In this document: piece after piece, positions 49,159-56,168 of the stretch
How positions within the stretch are numbered: the stretch's first letter is position 1
How the letters are laid out: each line of letters starts with the position of its first letter
Assembly (NCBI GenBank): GCA_023128035.1
Contig: JAGMES010000009.1
Span: 1 to 63,435 of the forward strand
Direction of reading: 5' to 3'
Source of the DNA: Halanaerobiales bacterium
GTDB taxonomy: Bacteria > Bacillota_F > Halanaerobiia > DY22613
Length of the DNA: 63,435 bases
Translations under genes and position numbers: made by a program
Notes under the pieces: generated by a model
What the model was told of the DNA's origin: nothing
The model's database searches: none
The model's input: the letters and a program-made list of their open reading frames with translations, nothing else

Positions 49159-49365
49159 ATGATTAATACTAGCAAGTTAGAGGGATTTATGCACTCTAAA
49201 GGCTGGAGTGAACCTATGTTAGCCAGAGCATTAGGTGTTGATTATTCCTATCTATACAGATTACTTCGAGGAGAGCGAAAAGGGGGAGGGAAGGTTTACA
49301 TAGGCATATTAAGAATATGTAAGCATGAAGGGTTAGATGTGTTTGATTTTCTAAATATAAAGTAA
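49159..49365 (+). CDS. Small XRE/Cro-like HTH protein
   Basis: A 68-aa single-domain DNA-binding protein. MHSKGWSEPMLARALGVDYSYLYRLLRGER is a Cro/C1-type helix-turn-helix, with the second half cut short before the usual tail. Start ATG follows AAGGGAGGTTTTATTA and a good promoter lies upstream. It resembles regulators of phages or mobile elements; its target is unknown. Confidence 0.82.
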   Translation: MINTSKLEGFMHSKGWSEPMLARALGVDYSYLYRLLRGERKGGGKVYIGILRICKHEGLDVFDFLNIK

Positions 49366-49376
49366 AACAAAAAAGA

Positions 49377-49431
49377 GTGACCTGTTAACCATTGAGAAAA
49401 GTGGGGATAGAATTAGAGCTTAACTGGTCAC
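49377..49431 (+). terminator. Long-loop hairpin between the two HTH genes
   Basis: GTGACC-TG-TTAA at 49377-49388 pairs with TTAA-CT-GGTCAC at 49420-49431 (about 11 bp, one mismatch) across a 31-nt loop. There is a CCCTTT rather than a clean T run after it. It may terminate the first HTH gene or be a regulatory structure. Confidence 0.4.
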
Positions 49432-49454
49432 CCTTTGAGGATAACAATATTATA

Positions 49455-49488
49455 CAACATAGTTGTTTATTTGTCAATAACTATGTTG
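49455..49488. promoter_or_regulatory. Operator-like inverted repeat
   Basis: CAACATAGTT (49455-49464) and its exact complement AACTATGTTG (49479-49488) are 14 bp apart, centre to centre 24 bp. The right arm overlaps the -35 box at 49486. This is the expected layout for autoregulation by an XRE protein. Confidence 0.65.
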
Positions 49489-49514
49489 ACTATTTCTCGA
49501 CTTTAATATATAAT
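49486..49514 (+). promoter_or_regulatory. Sigma-A promoter of the tandem-HTH gene
   Basis: TTGACT (49486-49491), 17-bp spacer, TATAAT (49509-49514): a near-consensus promoter 29 bp upstream of ATG 49544. Confidence 0.88.
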
Positions 49515-49543
49515 GTTGTTAGAACTTTTGAGGAGGTTATAAA

Positions 49544-50068
49544 ATGCTTAAATCGTGTTTTGAATTTAAAGTATTGGCTAAAAAGATTCAGGATTTTAAG
49601 AAGGAAAATAAGCTTACTTATGAGCAAATCGGAAACGCCCTTGGTGTAGATAAGAGCCACGTACATAGAGTTATTAACATGGAAACTTATCCTTCTTTAC
49701 CCTTCCTCATTCGTCTTGCAGAATTCATGAATCTACCTTTATATATTCTTTTTATTCCAACTGAAAAAATGATAAGACAGGAATTCGCTGAGAAAATGAA
49801 TAAGCGTATAAAGGAATTGGACTGGAATTACGATGAAGTAGAAGAAAAGACTAGTATTCCACAGCTGAGATTAATGGATATCGTCAAGGGGAACTCATCA
49901 CCTACAAACGAAGAATTAAAAACCCTTGCTACAGTATTAGCACTAAAAGAAGGAATCAACTATCTAGAAATGAAACTGAACCTAATGAAAAGCCTTCTAA
50001 CTGATCTCGATTTAAAAGATAATCAAATAGAAAATATTTTGCAATATATAAAAGATAATTTAAAATAA
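49544..50068 (+). CDS. XRE-family regulator with two HTH-like domains
   Basis: A 174-aa regulator. The first HTH (about residues 8-65) has LTYEQIGNALGVDKSHVHRV; the second (about 82-140) is weaker, WNYDEVEEKTSIPQLRLMDIVKGNSSP. A C-terminal helical stretch may dimerise. Start ATG follows AGGAGGTTATAAA. A near-consensus promoter and an overlapping inverted repeat suggest autorepression. It converges on the TPR-peptide operon, with which it may interact (inference). Confidence 0.85.
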   Translation: MLKSCFEFKVLAKKIQDFKKENKLTYEQIGNALGVDKSHVHRVINMETYPSLPFLIRLAEFMNLPLYILFIPTEKMIRQEFAEKMNKRIKELDWNYDEVEEKTSIPQLRLMDIVKGNSSPTNEELKTLATVLALKEGINYLEMKLNLMKSLLTDLDLKDNQIENILQYIKDNLK

Positions 50069-50080
50069 ATTTTAAACAAA

Positions 50081-50112
50081 AAAACTCCTTGGGTCATTTC
50101 CCTAGGAGTTTT
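50081..50112 (+). terminator. Rho-independent terminator
   Basis: AAAACTCCTTGGG pairs with CCCTAGGAGTTTT (13 bp, one mismatch) around TCATTT, 12 bp after the tandem-HTH stop. Confidence 0.88.
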
Positions 50113-50169
50113 ACCTATTTACGATTATTTATTCACCTAACTAACTCTGTATATGTACACAATTAAATG

Positions 50170-50201
50170 AAAAAAAGAGACCCTTATTTTATTAAGAGCC
50201 T
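50170..50201 (-). terminator. Terminator of the TPR-peptide operon
   Basis: On the minus strand AGGCTCTTA pairs with TAAGGGTCT (9 bp with two G-U pairs) across a 6-nt loop, followed by TTTTTTT. It lies about 75 bp past the peptide stop codon. Confidence 0.7.
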
Positions 50202-50273
50202 TTCCCAGAATGGATTACCTATTATATGTATTAGTTTACCCCCGCCCTCTTAATTTTTTTAAAAATATGTAAT

Positions 50274-50429
50274 CTAATCAATGTCTGGAGTAGGCCATGG
50301 GCCGGTACAGAAGATAATACCAGAGTCAGTAGTTGAATCATCTGGTACAACATGAGGATCAGCAAAAACCGATAAACTACAAAAAGCCAACAAAACCACA
50401 ACACTTAAAATACAAACCATTTTTTTCAT
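50274..50429 (-). CDS. 51-aa secreted peptide precursor (Phr-like pro-peptide)
   Basis: A short gene starting at ATG 50429 after a strong GGGGGAGTTAAT site and ending at TAG 50274. The translation begins MKKMVCILSVVVLLAFCSLS, a classic export signal, with probable cleavage after VFA. The remaining 28 residues start DPHVVPDDST and end IIFCTGPWPTPDID; the tail is rich in Pro and has one Cys and one Trp. The ATG is 21 bp past the TPR gene stop, so it is the second gene of one transcript. This is the Rap-Phr/RRNPP layout: intracellular TPR receptor followed by its exported signal. I know no peptide with this tail. Confidence 0.8.
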   Translation of the reverse strand: MKKMVCILSVVVLLAFCSLSVFADPHVVPDDSTTDSGIIFCTGPWPTPDID

Positions 50430-50450
50430 ATTAACTCCCCCTCTTCCCTC

Positions 50451-51416
50451 TTATATTTTTTCGTAATATGGTGTACCTTTTAATTTAGTTTTCAAACTAT
50501 CTTTCATTGACTTTAAGCAACCAATTTTATAATCGCTAACTATTTCATTGATCTTGATTAAAGTATCAAATGCATAAGGATAGGCTTCTGCATCTTTAAA
50601 ATAGTCAAAAGCAAGATATAAACCATCTATAGCTCTCAAAAACGCCTCTTCACGTAATTCTACCATTGCAGAATTATAAAACGACTTTGCCATTTCTAAC
50701 TTATTACCATATTGATTGCCTATTACTTCGGCTTTTTCTGTGTACTCTTTAACGAGTATAGGAATACCCTCTTTATCAGCATCTAGATGTAAAGCTGCTA
50801 AGTTATTATATATTTCTGGCAAATCAATCTCCTCACAAAATTCCTCTGCCTTTTCCTGCATTTCTATAGCTTTTTCATAGTCACCTTTAAAGGAGTAATA
50901 AGTACTATAATTATTATAATATTTTATTTTTTTAACTCTATCTGTTTCCTCAAAATCATTCCATACCATATCAAGATATTTTTTAGCTTCTTCTAAGCTA
51001 TCTTCAGTACTAGTTTCTAATAATAAATTCGCCCATGCAATATTTATGTATACTCCCACTAAAAGATATTTATCATTAGTTTCACCCAGAAGATCTTTTA
51101 AAATTCTTATAGCTTGCTTCAGTTCCCCTAAATAACCCAAAACAACACCTTTGTATTTTTTTAACTTAAATGCTTCTGCACCAGTGTTATGCTTTAAAGC
51201 ATCTTCGATACTTTCTAGAGCTCTTCTATGTTGATTAAAAGAAACAAACCCTTTAGCCTTTAAAAAAGTAGTCTTAGCAAGTATTTCTTTATCATCACCT
51301 ACTAATACCTCTGTTTTACTAATATTCGACACGAATTCTAATAAATCCTTCTTTTCCAACATTTTTTTAGCTTCTTCATAAAATATCACTGCAGATACTT
51401 CTAATGCTGCTCCCAT
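50451..51416 (-). CDS. TPR-repeat protein, RRNPP/Rap-like peptide receptor candidate
   Basis: A 321-aa all-helical protein built of about seven to eight TPR units (residues about 45-310). Several repeats carry Asn in helix A (YINIAWANLLLE, YYNNYSTYYSFKGD, IYNNLAALHLD, FYNSAMVEL), like the asparagine ladder that binds peptide in Rap, PlcR and NprR. No HTH precedes it: the start ATG follows AAGGGGGAAAGA. It is therefore Rap-like in plan (no DNA-binding domain) but lacks an obvious Rap three-helix N-terminal domain of full length. A secreted peptide gene follows immediately. The target is unknown. Confidence 0.8.
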   Translation of the reverse strand: MGAALEVSAVIFYEEAKKMLEKKDLLEFVSNISKTEVLVGDDKEILAKTTFLKAKGFVSFNQHRRALESIEDALKHNTGAEAFKLKKYKGVVLGYLGELKQAIRILKDLLGETNDKYLLVGVYINIAWANLLLETSTEDSLEEAKKYLDMVWNDFEETDRVKKIKYYNNYSTYYSFKGDYEKAIEMQEKAEEFCEEIDLPEIYNNLAALHLDADKEGIPILVKEYTEKAEVIGNQYGNKLEMAKSFYNSAMVELREEAFLRAIDGLYLAFDYFKDAEAYPYAFDTLIKINEIVSDYKIGCLKSMKDSLKTKLKGTPYYEKI

Positions 51417-51964
51417 TCCATTCTTTCCCCCTTATTTTTTTTTATTAAAGTTTCATTCTTAAATGAAATCTTTCAGAGTCGGTTTTTTGTCAAAATGCAA
51501 GACTTTACATTTTTATTATATCATACACAGAAACCTATTTCAATAGTTTACTTATAGTTTTTACAAATAAGTTAAATTTTCTATGTGAATAGAATTTTTT
51601 AATTCAGTGACATCGAAGCAACATTATCATATATTTAAACCAGTTTTGTCTTATTTTATATATGAAAATGTTAAATAATTATATTACTTCATACGTGACA
51701 ATGTAAGGAAGGGGGAATATATAAAAGTTTCGCTATTGAGGTATTACTTACCTATTTATTTTCTTTTTCTAACTAGCTAATAAAAACAACCATAAGCAAA
51801 ATAAAAGAGTTAATATATGTTATACCCCTCTGATAGCGATTCTAACGGAACCTAGTTGACCCTATACCCATACTATCTCATTATTTATTTATATTATAAT
51901 GTAATATATCTCTTTCATCTTTGCTTTGAAAAAAAGGTATTAACCGTTATCAAAGTACAGGTTC
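51417..51964. other. 548-bp intergenic region
   Basis: Contains the TPR-gene promoter (51515-51543) and, at 51451-51468, the inverted repeat TTTCATT-CTTA-AATGAAA in its leader. A weak plus-strand promoter (TTGACC at 51856, CATTAT at 51879) could have served the disrupted gene at 51965. The remainder, about 51570-51850, is A+T-rich and I see no gene in it. Confidence 0.5.
51515..51543 (-). promoter_or_regulatory. Sigma-A promoter of the TPR-peptide operon
   Basis: On the minus strand TTGAAA (51538-51543), 17-bp spacer, TATAAT (51515-51520). It lies about 100 bp upstream of the TPR start. The -10 box is a perfect consensus. Confidence 0.85.
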
Positions 51965-52857
51965 GTGAGATGTGGTATAACTACATTTTACGAAGAAGTT
52001 ATACGGTTATCTCTAAGTAATCAGCATTTATTAGAGCCAGTAAGCAATATTCAGCAGATCGTTAAGGATTTATGTGGAATACAAGCCCAATATTTTAACA
52101 ATTCTATACATGCTCTAAAATTACGCTATAAAGGTGAATTAAATCAACAATGTTTTATAGATTTGGTTAAAACTTGGACTGTTCGAGGAACTCTACATTT
52201 AATTTCTAAGGATGATTGGAATATATTTATTTCTGCATTAGAAACTGATTGGTTTAACAGATGGGGAAAATATCTAGAAAAATACTTTTCTTCTTATGAA
52301 AGAAACCAATGGCAAACAGAAATATATGAACTTATTAAATCTGGAATTATAAATAGGGATAATATGGTTTCTTATTTTACTAGAAATAATATTTAGCAGG
52401 ATATGGGCCCGCTACTTTAAATGATTTTTCTTATTGGTCACAATTCAAGGTATCAGAGGTTAAAAAATTATTTAAAAAAGTTAAAGTTCCTCTCCAAACT
52501 ATAGTAGATCGTAATGGAATCGAGTACTATTTGCCTGAAAAATCAGATATGACTCTCAATCCTACTCCTAAGTTTTTATTCTTGGCTGGTTTTGATCCTT
52601 TATTATTAGGTTATAAAGACAAAGAAAGATTTTTAAAACCAGAATATCATCATTTCATTTTCAAGAAAAACGGTTTTATACATTCTGTTTTGTTGTATGA
52701 AGGACAAACTATCGGTGTATGGAATAGGAACATAGATGAATTAAATTTACAGTTATTCGAAGTTGTTTCTAAAAACGAAAAAAAACTTTTGATTAATGAG
52801 GTACATCATATTTTTAGGGGAAAGATAAAGAATGTTAACTTCTCAAAATACGGTTAG
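51965..52857 (+). pseudogene. Winged-helix HTH_42 (AlkZ/YcaQ-like) protein, internally deleted
   Basis: Remnant of a winged-helix DNA glycosylase-like protein. The 5' part (GTG 51965 to TAG 52394) has DLCGIQAQYFNNSIHALKLR and TWTVRGTLHLI, hallmarks of the family (Q-x-Q-like and RGTLH). The 3' part resumes in another frame as AGYGPATLNDFSYWS (about 52397) and continues through FLFLAGFDPLLLGYKD and HHFIFKKNGFIHSV to TAG 52855. About 30-50 residues normally between these are missing, so a deletion joined the two frames. Confidence 0.82.
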
Positions 52858-53372
52858 TCCAATACTGACTTTAGATTTAACACAGAAATGTAATTTTAAA
52901 TGTTATTATTGCGTTGACAAAAAAATCGTAAAAAGAGAGCATCTTAAAGAAATTCCGTAGGAAACATTAAAAAGCTCTTAGTAGAGTTAAAAGCTGAAGG
53001 TTGCCGAGAGATTGAAATAACTGGCAGTGAAGAACCTACACTATATACTAAATTTCATGATTTTCTAAATATATTAACGATTTAAGATCAGCCCCACTTG
53101 ATTGGATAAGAGTCAGTTTAGATGCAGGTACACCAAAAACATACAGTTTGGTTCATGGGACTGACCCTGCATTATTTAAAAATACACTGTATTCCATAAT
53201 GAATTTAGCTAAATCCAAAGTAATCGGAATTTGTTATATAATCCTCCCTTTCAATTATGAAGAGATATTTGAATCAGTAAAACTAGCAAAAAATATTGGG
53301 CTTCGTATTTCAGGACAGTTTTAATACCTACAGGTGTTTATCCTTGTTCATATTATCGAAGAAGCATTACTT
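52832..53372 (+). pseudogene. Radical SAM protein remnant with several frameshifts
   Basis: ATG 52832, overlapping the HTH_42 remnant, reads 42 codons with the [4Fe-4S] motif CNFKCYYC before TAG at 52958. The sequence then continues in other frames: LLVELKAEGCREIEITGSEEP, then DWIRVSLDAGTPKTYSLVHG to VKLAKNIGLRISGQF, then VLIPTGVYPCSYYRRSIT. At least three shifts are needed. The terminal PCSYYR resembles the Cys-containing C-terminal region of SPASM-like enzymes. The 3' end runs into the truncated ATPase gene. Confidence 0.8.
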
Positions 53373-53614
53373 GACAGTACATTACTAACTTGTCCAAGTT
53401 TCAAAAGATAAGGACCATTTAATCTCACATCAAATAATTCCAAATCCCCTTTTAAAACTGAAACTGCTTCAATAGACTGACGTGCTAGTAACAACGATTG
53501 AATAATAGTTGATTTTCCAGCACCATTTCCTCCTACAAGGAGTGTCAAAGGAGCAAAGTCAACCTGAGTATCAACAAAGCATTTGAAATTTTCTATACAC
53601 AAACTTTTAAGCAT
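53348..53614 (-). CDS. AAA ATPase N-terminal fragment (DUF3696-like partner)
   Basis: 88 aa: LCIENFKCFVDTQVDFAPLTLL, then Walker A GGNGAGKSTIIQSLLLARQ, then the early strands of the SMC/OLD-like ATPases that carry DUF3696. A full protein would be 350-500 aa, so most of the gene is lost at a junction near 53340-53372. Its ATG overlaps the DUF262 stop by 8 nt, so the two were one unit. ATP binding might remain but Walker B is absent; probably non-functional. Confidence 0.82.
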   Translation of the reverse strand: MLKSLCIENFKCFVDTQVDFAPLTLLVGGNGAGKSTIIQSLLLARQSIEAVSVLKGDLELFDVRLNGPYLLKLGQVSNVLSSNASSII

Positions 53615-54776
53615 TGTCGATCATCTCTCCCATCAGTTTTGTCATCGTTGCAAACTGAACGCGAATTTGTTTAGGATCACCAGTTCCCTTTGAAAGTGAT
53701 TCATCAAATTCTTTATTCAGTCTAAGTTCTCTAGCTAACCTTTTTCGAACTTTATCCCCCCAATCCTTTGTAGCTAAATCTTTATGATCAAAATATGCCA
53801 GTATTACACTGGTACAGGTAAACAAAGATTTGTTTATTGGATTTCTTCTATTATTAATTGTAATTCGCCGGAAAGCATCCTTACCGAAAAACAAAAAAGA
53901 ATTTTTCATTCCCCTTATAAATGCTTTTCCATATCGTTTCAGATCTTTTTCAGTTGCATTATTTAAGTGTTCAAAGGTTTGATCTAAAAAAGCATCCATA
54001 CCTTTTTTAGATTTCACTTCACCAGTTTCAAAATCAAATACATTATAAAAAGCAATAAACCTCAAAATTAATTCTTGAGCTTGCAATCTCCTGTCACTCA
54101 TATTATCTGTGGCATTTTTAAAACAGTTCATAGTCGATAAATCTCTTAAAAACTGTCTCAATCTTGGCCTAGCTGTTGAATTTCGAATTTCCTGAGCACT
54201 TAATGGTACTCCTCCCGTATTAATTCTTCGAAAAATATCAAACTTAACCTGAGTGGGCGTTCTTGAATCTATTACATTGATTGCCAAGGTTGTTCGAGTA
54301 ATTCTATTTTTATATTTTTGATCTAATTCAGAAAATCTTTTTTTGTTGTAATACTTTAAATATTCCAGACCAGACAATGCAAAGTCATCATTCAAAAAAT
54401 CATTTATGGTACTCATGCGTTGTAAACCATCGACAACATGCCATATAGTATCTTCATCTTCATAAACATAAAAAACTGGTAAAGGAATTCTTAACATTAA
54501 GGATTCAATTAATAAAGATTTCCTTTTAACCTCTGTCCATACCTTCCGACGTTGAAAATCAGGAAATAAATTCAATTGTTTGTGTTCAATTAAATCCTTC
54601 ATTTGGTGCACAGAGATAGGCTGAGAATCAACACGTATTTGATCTGCATCAAACGGTTTCTCTTCTTCTTCTTCTTCTTCTTCTTCTTCCTCTTCCAAAG
54701 ATTCGATTTCTTCTTCTAATTCTTCTTTTTCATCTTTTTCTTCTTGCCAATCAATATCATAATCTTTTTCACACAT
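53607..54776 (-). CDS. DUF262-domain protein (GmrSD-like, ParB/Srx fold)
   Basis: A 389-aa protein with an intact DUF262 domain: FPDFQRRKVWTEVKRKSLL, VVDGLQRMSTI (usual form DGQQR), and FRRINTGGVPLSAQEIRNS. DUF262 hydrolyses NTP in GmrSD-type restriction and appears in many defence modules. Residues about 20-45 are a run of Glu encoded by TTC repeats at 54661-54690. ATG 54776 follows GGTGGTTTTAACT. The coupled ATPase is truncated, so the pair is probably inactive as a system though this gene looks whole. Confidence 0.85.
   Translation of the reverse strand: MCEKDYDIDWQEEKDEKEELEEEIESLEEEEEEEEEEEEKPFDADQIRVDSQPISVHQMKDLIEHKQLNLFPDFQRRKVWTEVKRKSLLIESLMLRIPLPVFYVYEDEDTIWHVVDGLQRMSTINDFLNDDFALSGLEYLKYYNKKRFSELDQKYKNRITRTTLAINVIDSRTPTQVKFDIFRRINTGGVPLSAQEIRNSTARPRLRQFLRDLSTMNCFKNATDNMSDRRLQAQELILRFIAFYNVFDFETGEVKSKKGMDAFLDQTFEHLNNATEKDLKRYGKAFIRGMKNSFLFFGKDAFRRITINNRRNPINKSLFTCTSVILAYFDHKDLATKDWGDKVRKRLARELRLNKEFDESLSKGTGDPKQIRVQFATMTKLMGEMIDNA
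54661..54690. repeat. TTC trinucleotide repeat
   Basis: Ten uninterrupted TTC-type units encode a Glu run in the DUF262 protein. Length changes would keep the frame, so it is not a classic on/off phase switch. Confidence 0.85.
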
Positions 54777-54824
54777 AGTTAAAACCACCATTCTATTAAG
54801 TCAATAATGCTTAACCTTTTTTCT

Positions 54825-54853
54825 TTAAAAGCTATCATAAACGATAGCCTTTA
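54825..54853 (-). terminator. Terminator-like hairpin after the second Lpt operon
   Basis: TTAAAGGCTATC pairs with GATAGCTTTTAA on the minus strand (12 bp, one G-U pair) with a 6-nt loop, 7 bp after the stop of the LptA-like gene. The T run is inside the stem, so strength is uncertain. Confidence 0.6.
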
Positions 54854-54859
54854 AATTCA

Positions 54860-55600
54860 CTACTCATCAGAAGCACTACTCTCAACCTCTTCAGTTACCT
54901 CTTCCTCTTCATCATCTAGGATAAACTCAATCACTACTCCACCATTTGCATCAAAACCTTCTTCCTCACCTTCAAGACGATAAGTAAACTCTTCGCATTC
55001 TAACTTTTCATCATCTTCCCCGAGTACTACTACATTATCTCGAGCAAGAACTAACTCTTCTTCCTCTTTATATTCTAAGTACTCTGCCGTAATAATCTGA
55101 TCTTTAACCTCCATCTTTACATTCATTGTAGCAACAAGATGATCACTTTCACCTCTAGTGAACTCTACATGTCCTGCAATAATATCAATTATATCATCTT
55201 TATTCTCCTCGGAATTCTGATCATCTTTAGATTTTCTTATATAGTGAATATCTACATTTCCATCAATAATAAATTTCTCATCCTTTAAATCAGCATTCAT
55301 CTTCTGACCAATAATTCTATTCCCTCCTTGCAAAACAACCACATTTCCAATAAAAACCGCTCTTTCTTCTTCCTCATAATATTCGACAAGATCAGCAGAA
55401 ATCACATAATCTTTATAATGCACAACTGGGTTTCCTTCAAAAACATAATAACCATTTTTTTTATCATACGTCCCATGGTCAGCATTACTTATCTTAACTT
55501 TTTCCGCTGCATTAGCTTCTTTTACAAAAAATCCTCCTAATGCGAAAATGAAAAATATCATTCCCAGTATTATCATTGTTAAATATTTTCTATTCACCAT
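54860..55600 (-). CDS. LptA/OstA-like periplasmic protein
   Basis: A 246-aa exported protein with a signal peptide (MIFFIFALGGFFVKEANAA) and repeated OstA-type strands (VFEGNPVVHYKDYVISADLVEYYEEEERAVFIGNVVV read in two parts). It is longer and more acidic than the LptA at 31160 and may hold two jellyroll domains. ATG 55600 follows GGGGGTGGAGATA and overlaps the LptC-like stop by 11 nt. It follows LptC-like and LptD on one strand. Confidence 0.82.
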   Translation of the reverse strand: MVNRKYLTMIILGMIFFIFALGGFFVKEANAAEKVKISNADHGTYDKKNGYYVFEGNPVVHYKDYVISADLVEYYEEEERAVFIGNVVVLQGGNRIIGQKMNADLKDEKFIIDGNVDIHYIRKSKDDQNSEENKDDIIDIIAGHVEFTRGESDHLVATMNVKMEVKDQIITAEYLEYKEEEELVLARDNVVVLGEDDEKLECEEFTYRLEGEEEGFDANGGVVIEFILDDEEEEVTEEVESSASDE

Positions 55601-56168
55601 TATCTCCACCCCCACTATCTTCGTTATTATCATTTTCAATCGTAAACTCAACTCTAATATCACCAAAAAATTCATAGATATCCTTATCTATATCTACTTT
55701 CATCTTTTTTGCGTTTACTAAAGATTTTTCTGTTCGAACCTCCACCAGACCAGTAGTCATTATTTTTTTTCTATGTTCATAAAAAATTTCATCTGTTTTC
55801 ATCGACTCCCCATCATCAGTTGTAATCATGACATTATGAATCAATTTAAAATCTTCTGTCTGACGATTATACTCTCCACCATCTGCTTTGATAAAATATT
55901 TCGCATCTCCATCATCATAAATCTCTCCATGCTCCAATCCATTTAATAGAGTCTCCTTCTTTCCCCGATCGGTCATTGAATTAACCTCCAACATCCACTG
56001 TTTAACACCATCTTTATGCCCCACTAGTACCACATTATTTAAATTATACTGAACCTCTTCTTTATTTGATGGTTTTATAGGATCCTCTGTATTACTCAAA
56101 ATGATAGGAAACAGAAAAAATAATATCACTAAAATCATTAGAATACCCATGGAGATCTTATTGAACAT
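55590..56168 (-). CDS. LptC-like bitopic protein
   Basis: A 192-aa protein with one N-terminal membrane helix (MGILMILVILFFLFPIIL) and an LptC jellyroll (LEHGEIYDDGDAKYFIKADG; MITTDDGESMKTDEIFYEHR). A Gly/Asn/Asp-rich tail ends it. ATG 56168 follows GGAGGGATCTTTG and overlaps the LptD stop by 11 nt. It is a second LptC in the window, here paired with LptD. Confidence 0.82.
   Translation of the reverse strand: MFNKISMGILMILVILFFLFPIILSNTEDPIKPSNKEEVQYNLNNVVLVGHKDGVKQWMLEVNSMTDRGKKETLLNGLEHGEIYDDGDAKYFIKADGGEYNRQTEDFKLIHNVMITTDDGESMKTDEIFYEHRKKIMTTGLVEVRTEKSLVNAKKMKVDIDKDIYEFFGDIRVEFTIENDNNEDSGGGDNGE

Noticed and set aside
49392..49649. 85-codon plus-strand ORF overlapping the tandem-HTH gene
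   Set aside because: Starts in the hairpin loop, crosses the promoter and the inverted repeat, and is out of frame with the HTH gene.
54661..54690. TTC repeat as a phase-variation switch
   Set aside because: The unit is three bases, so gain or loss does not shift the frame.
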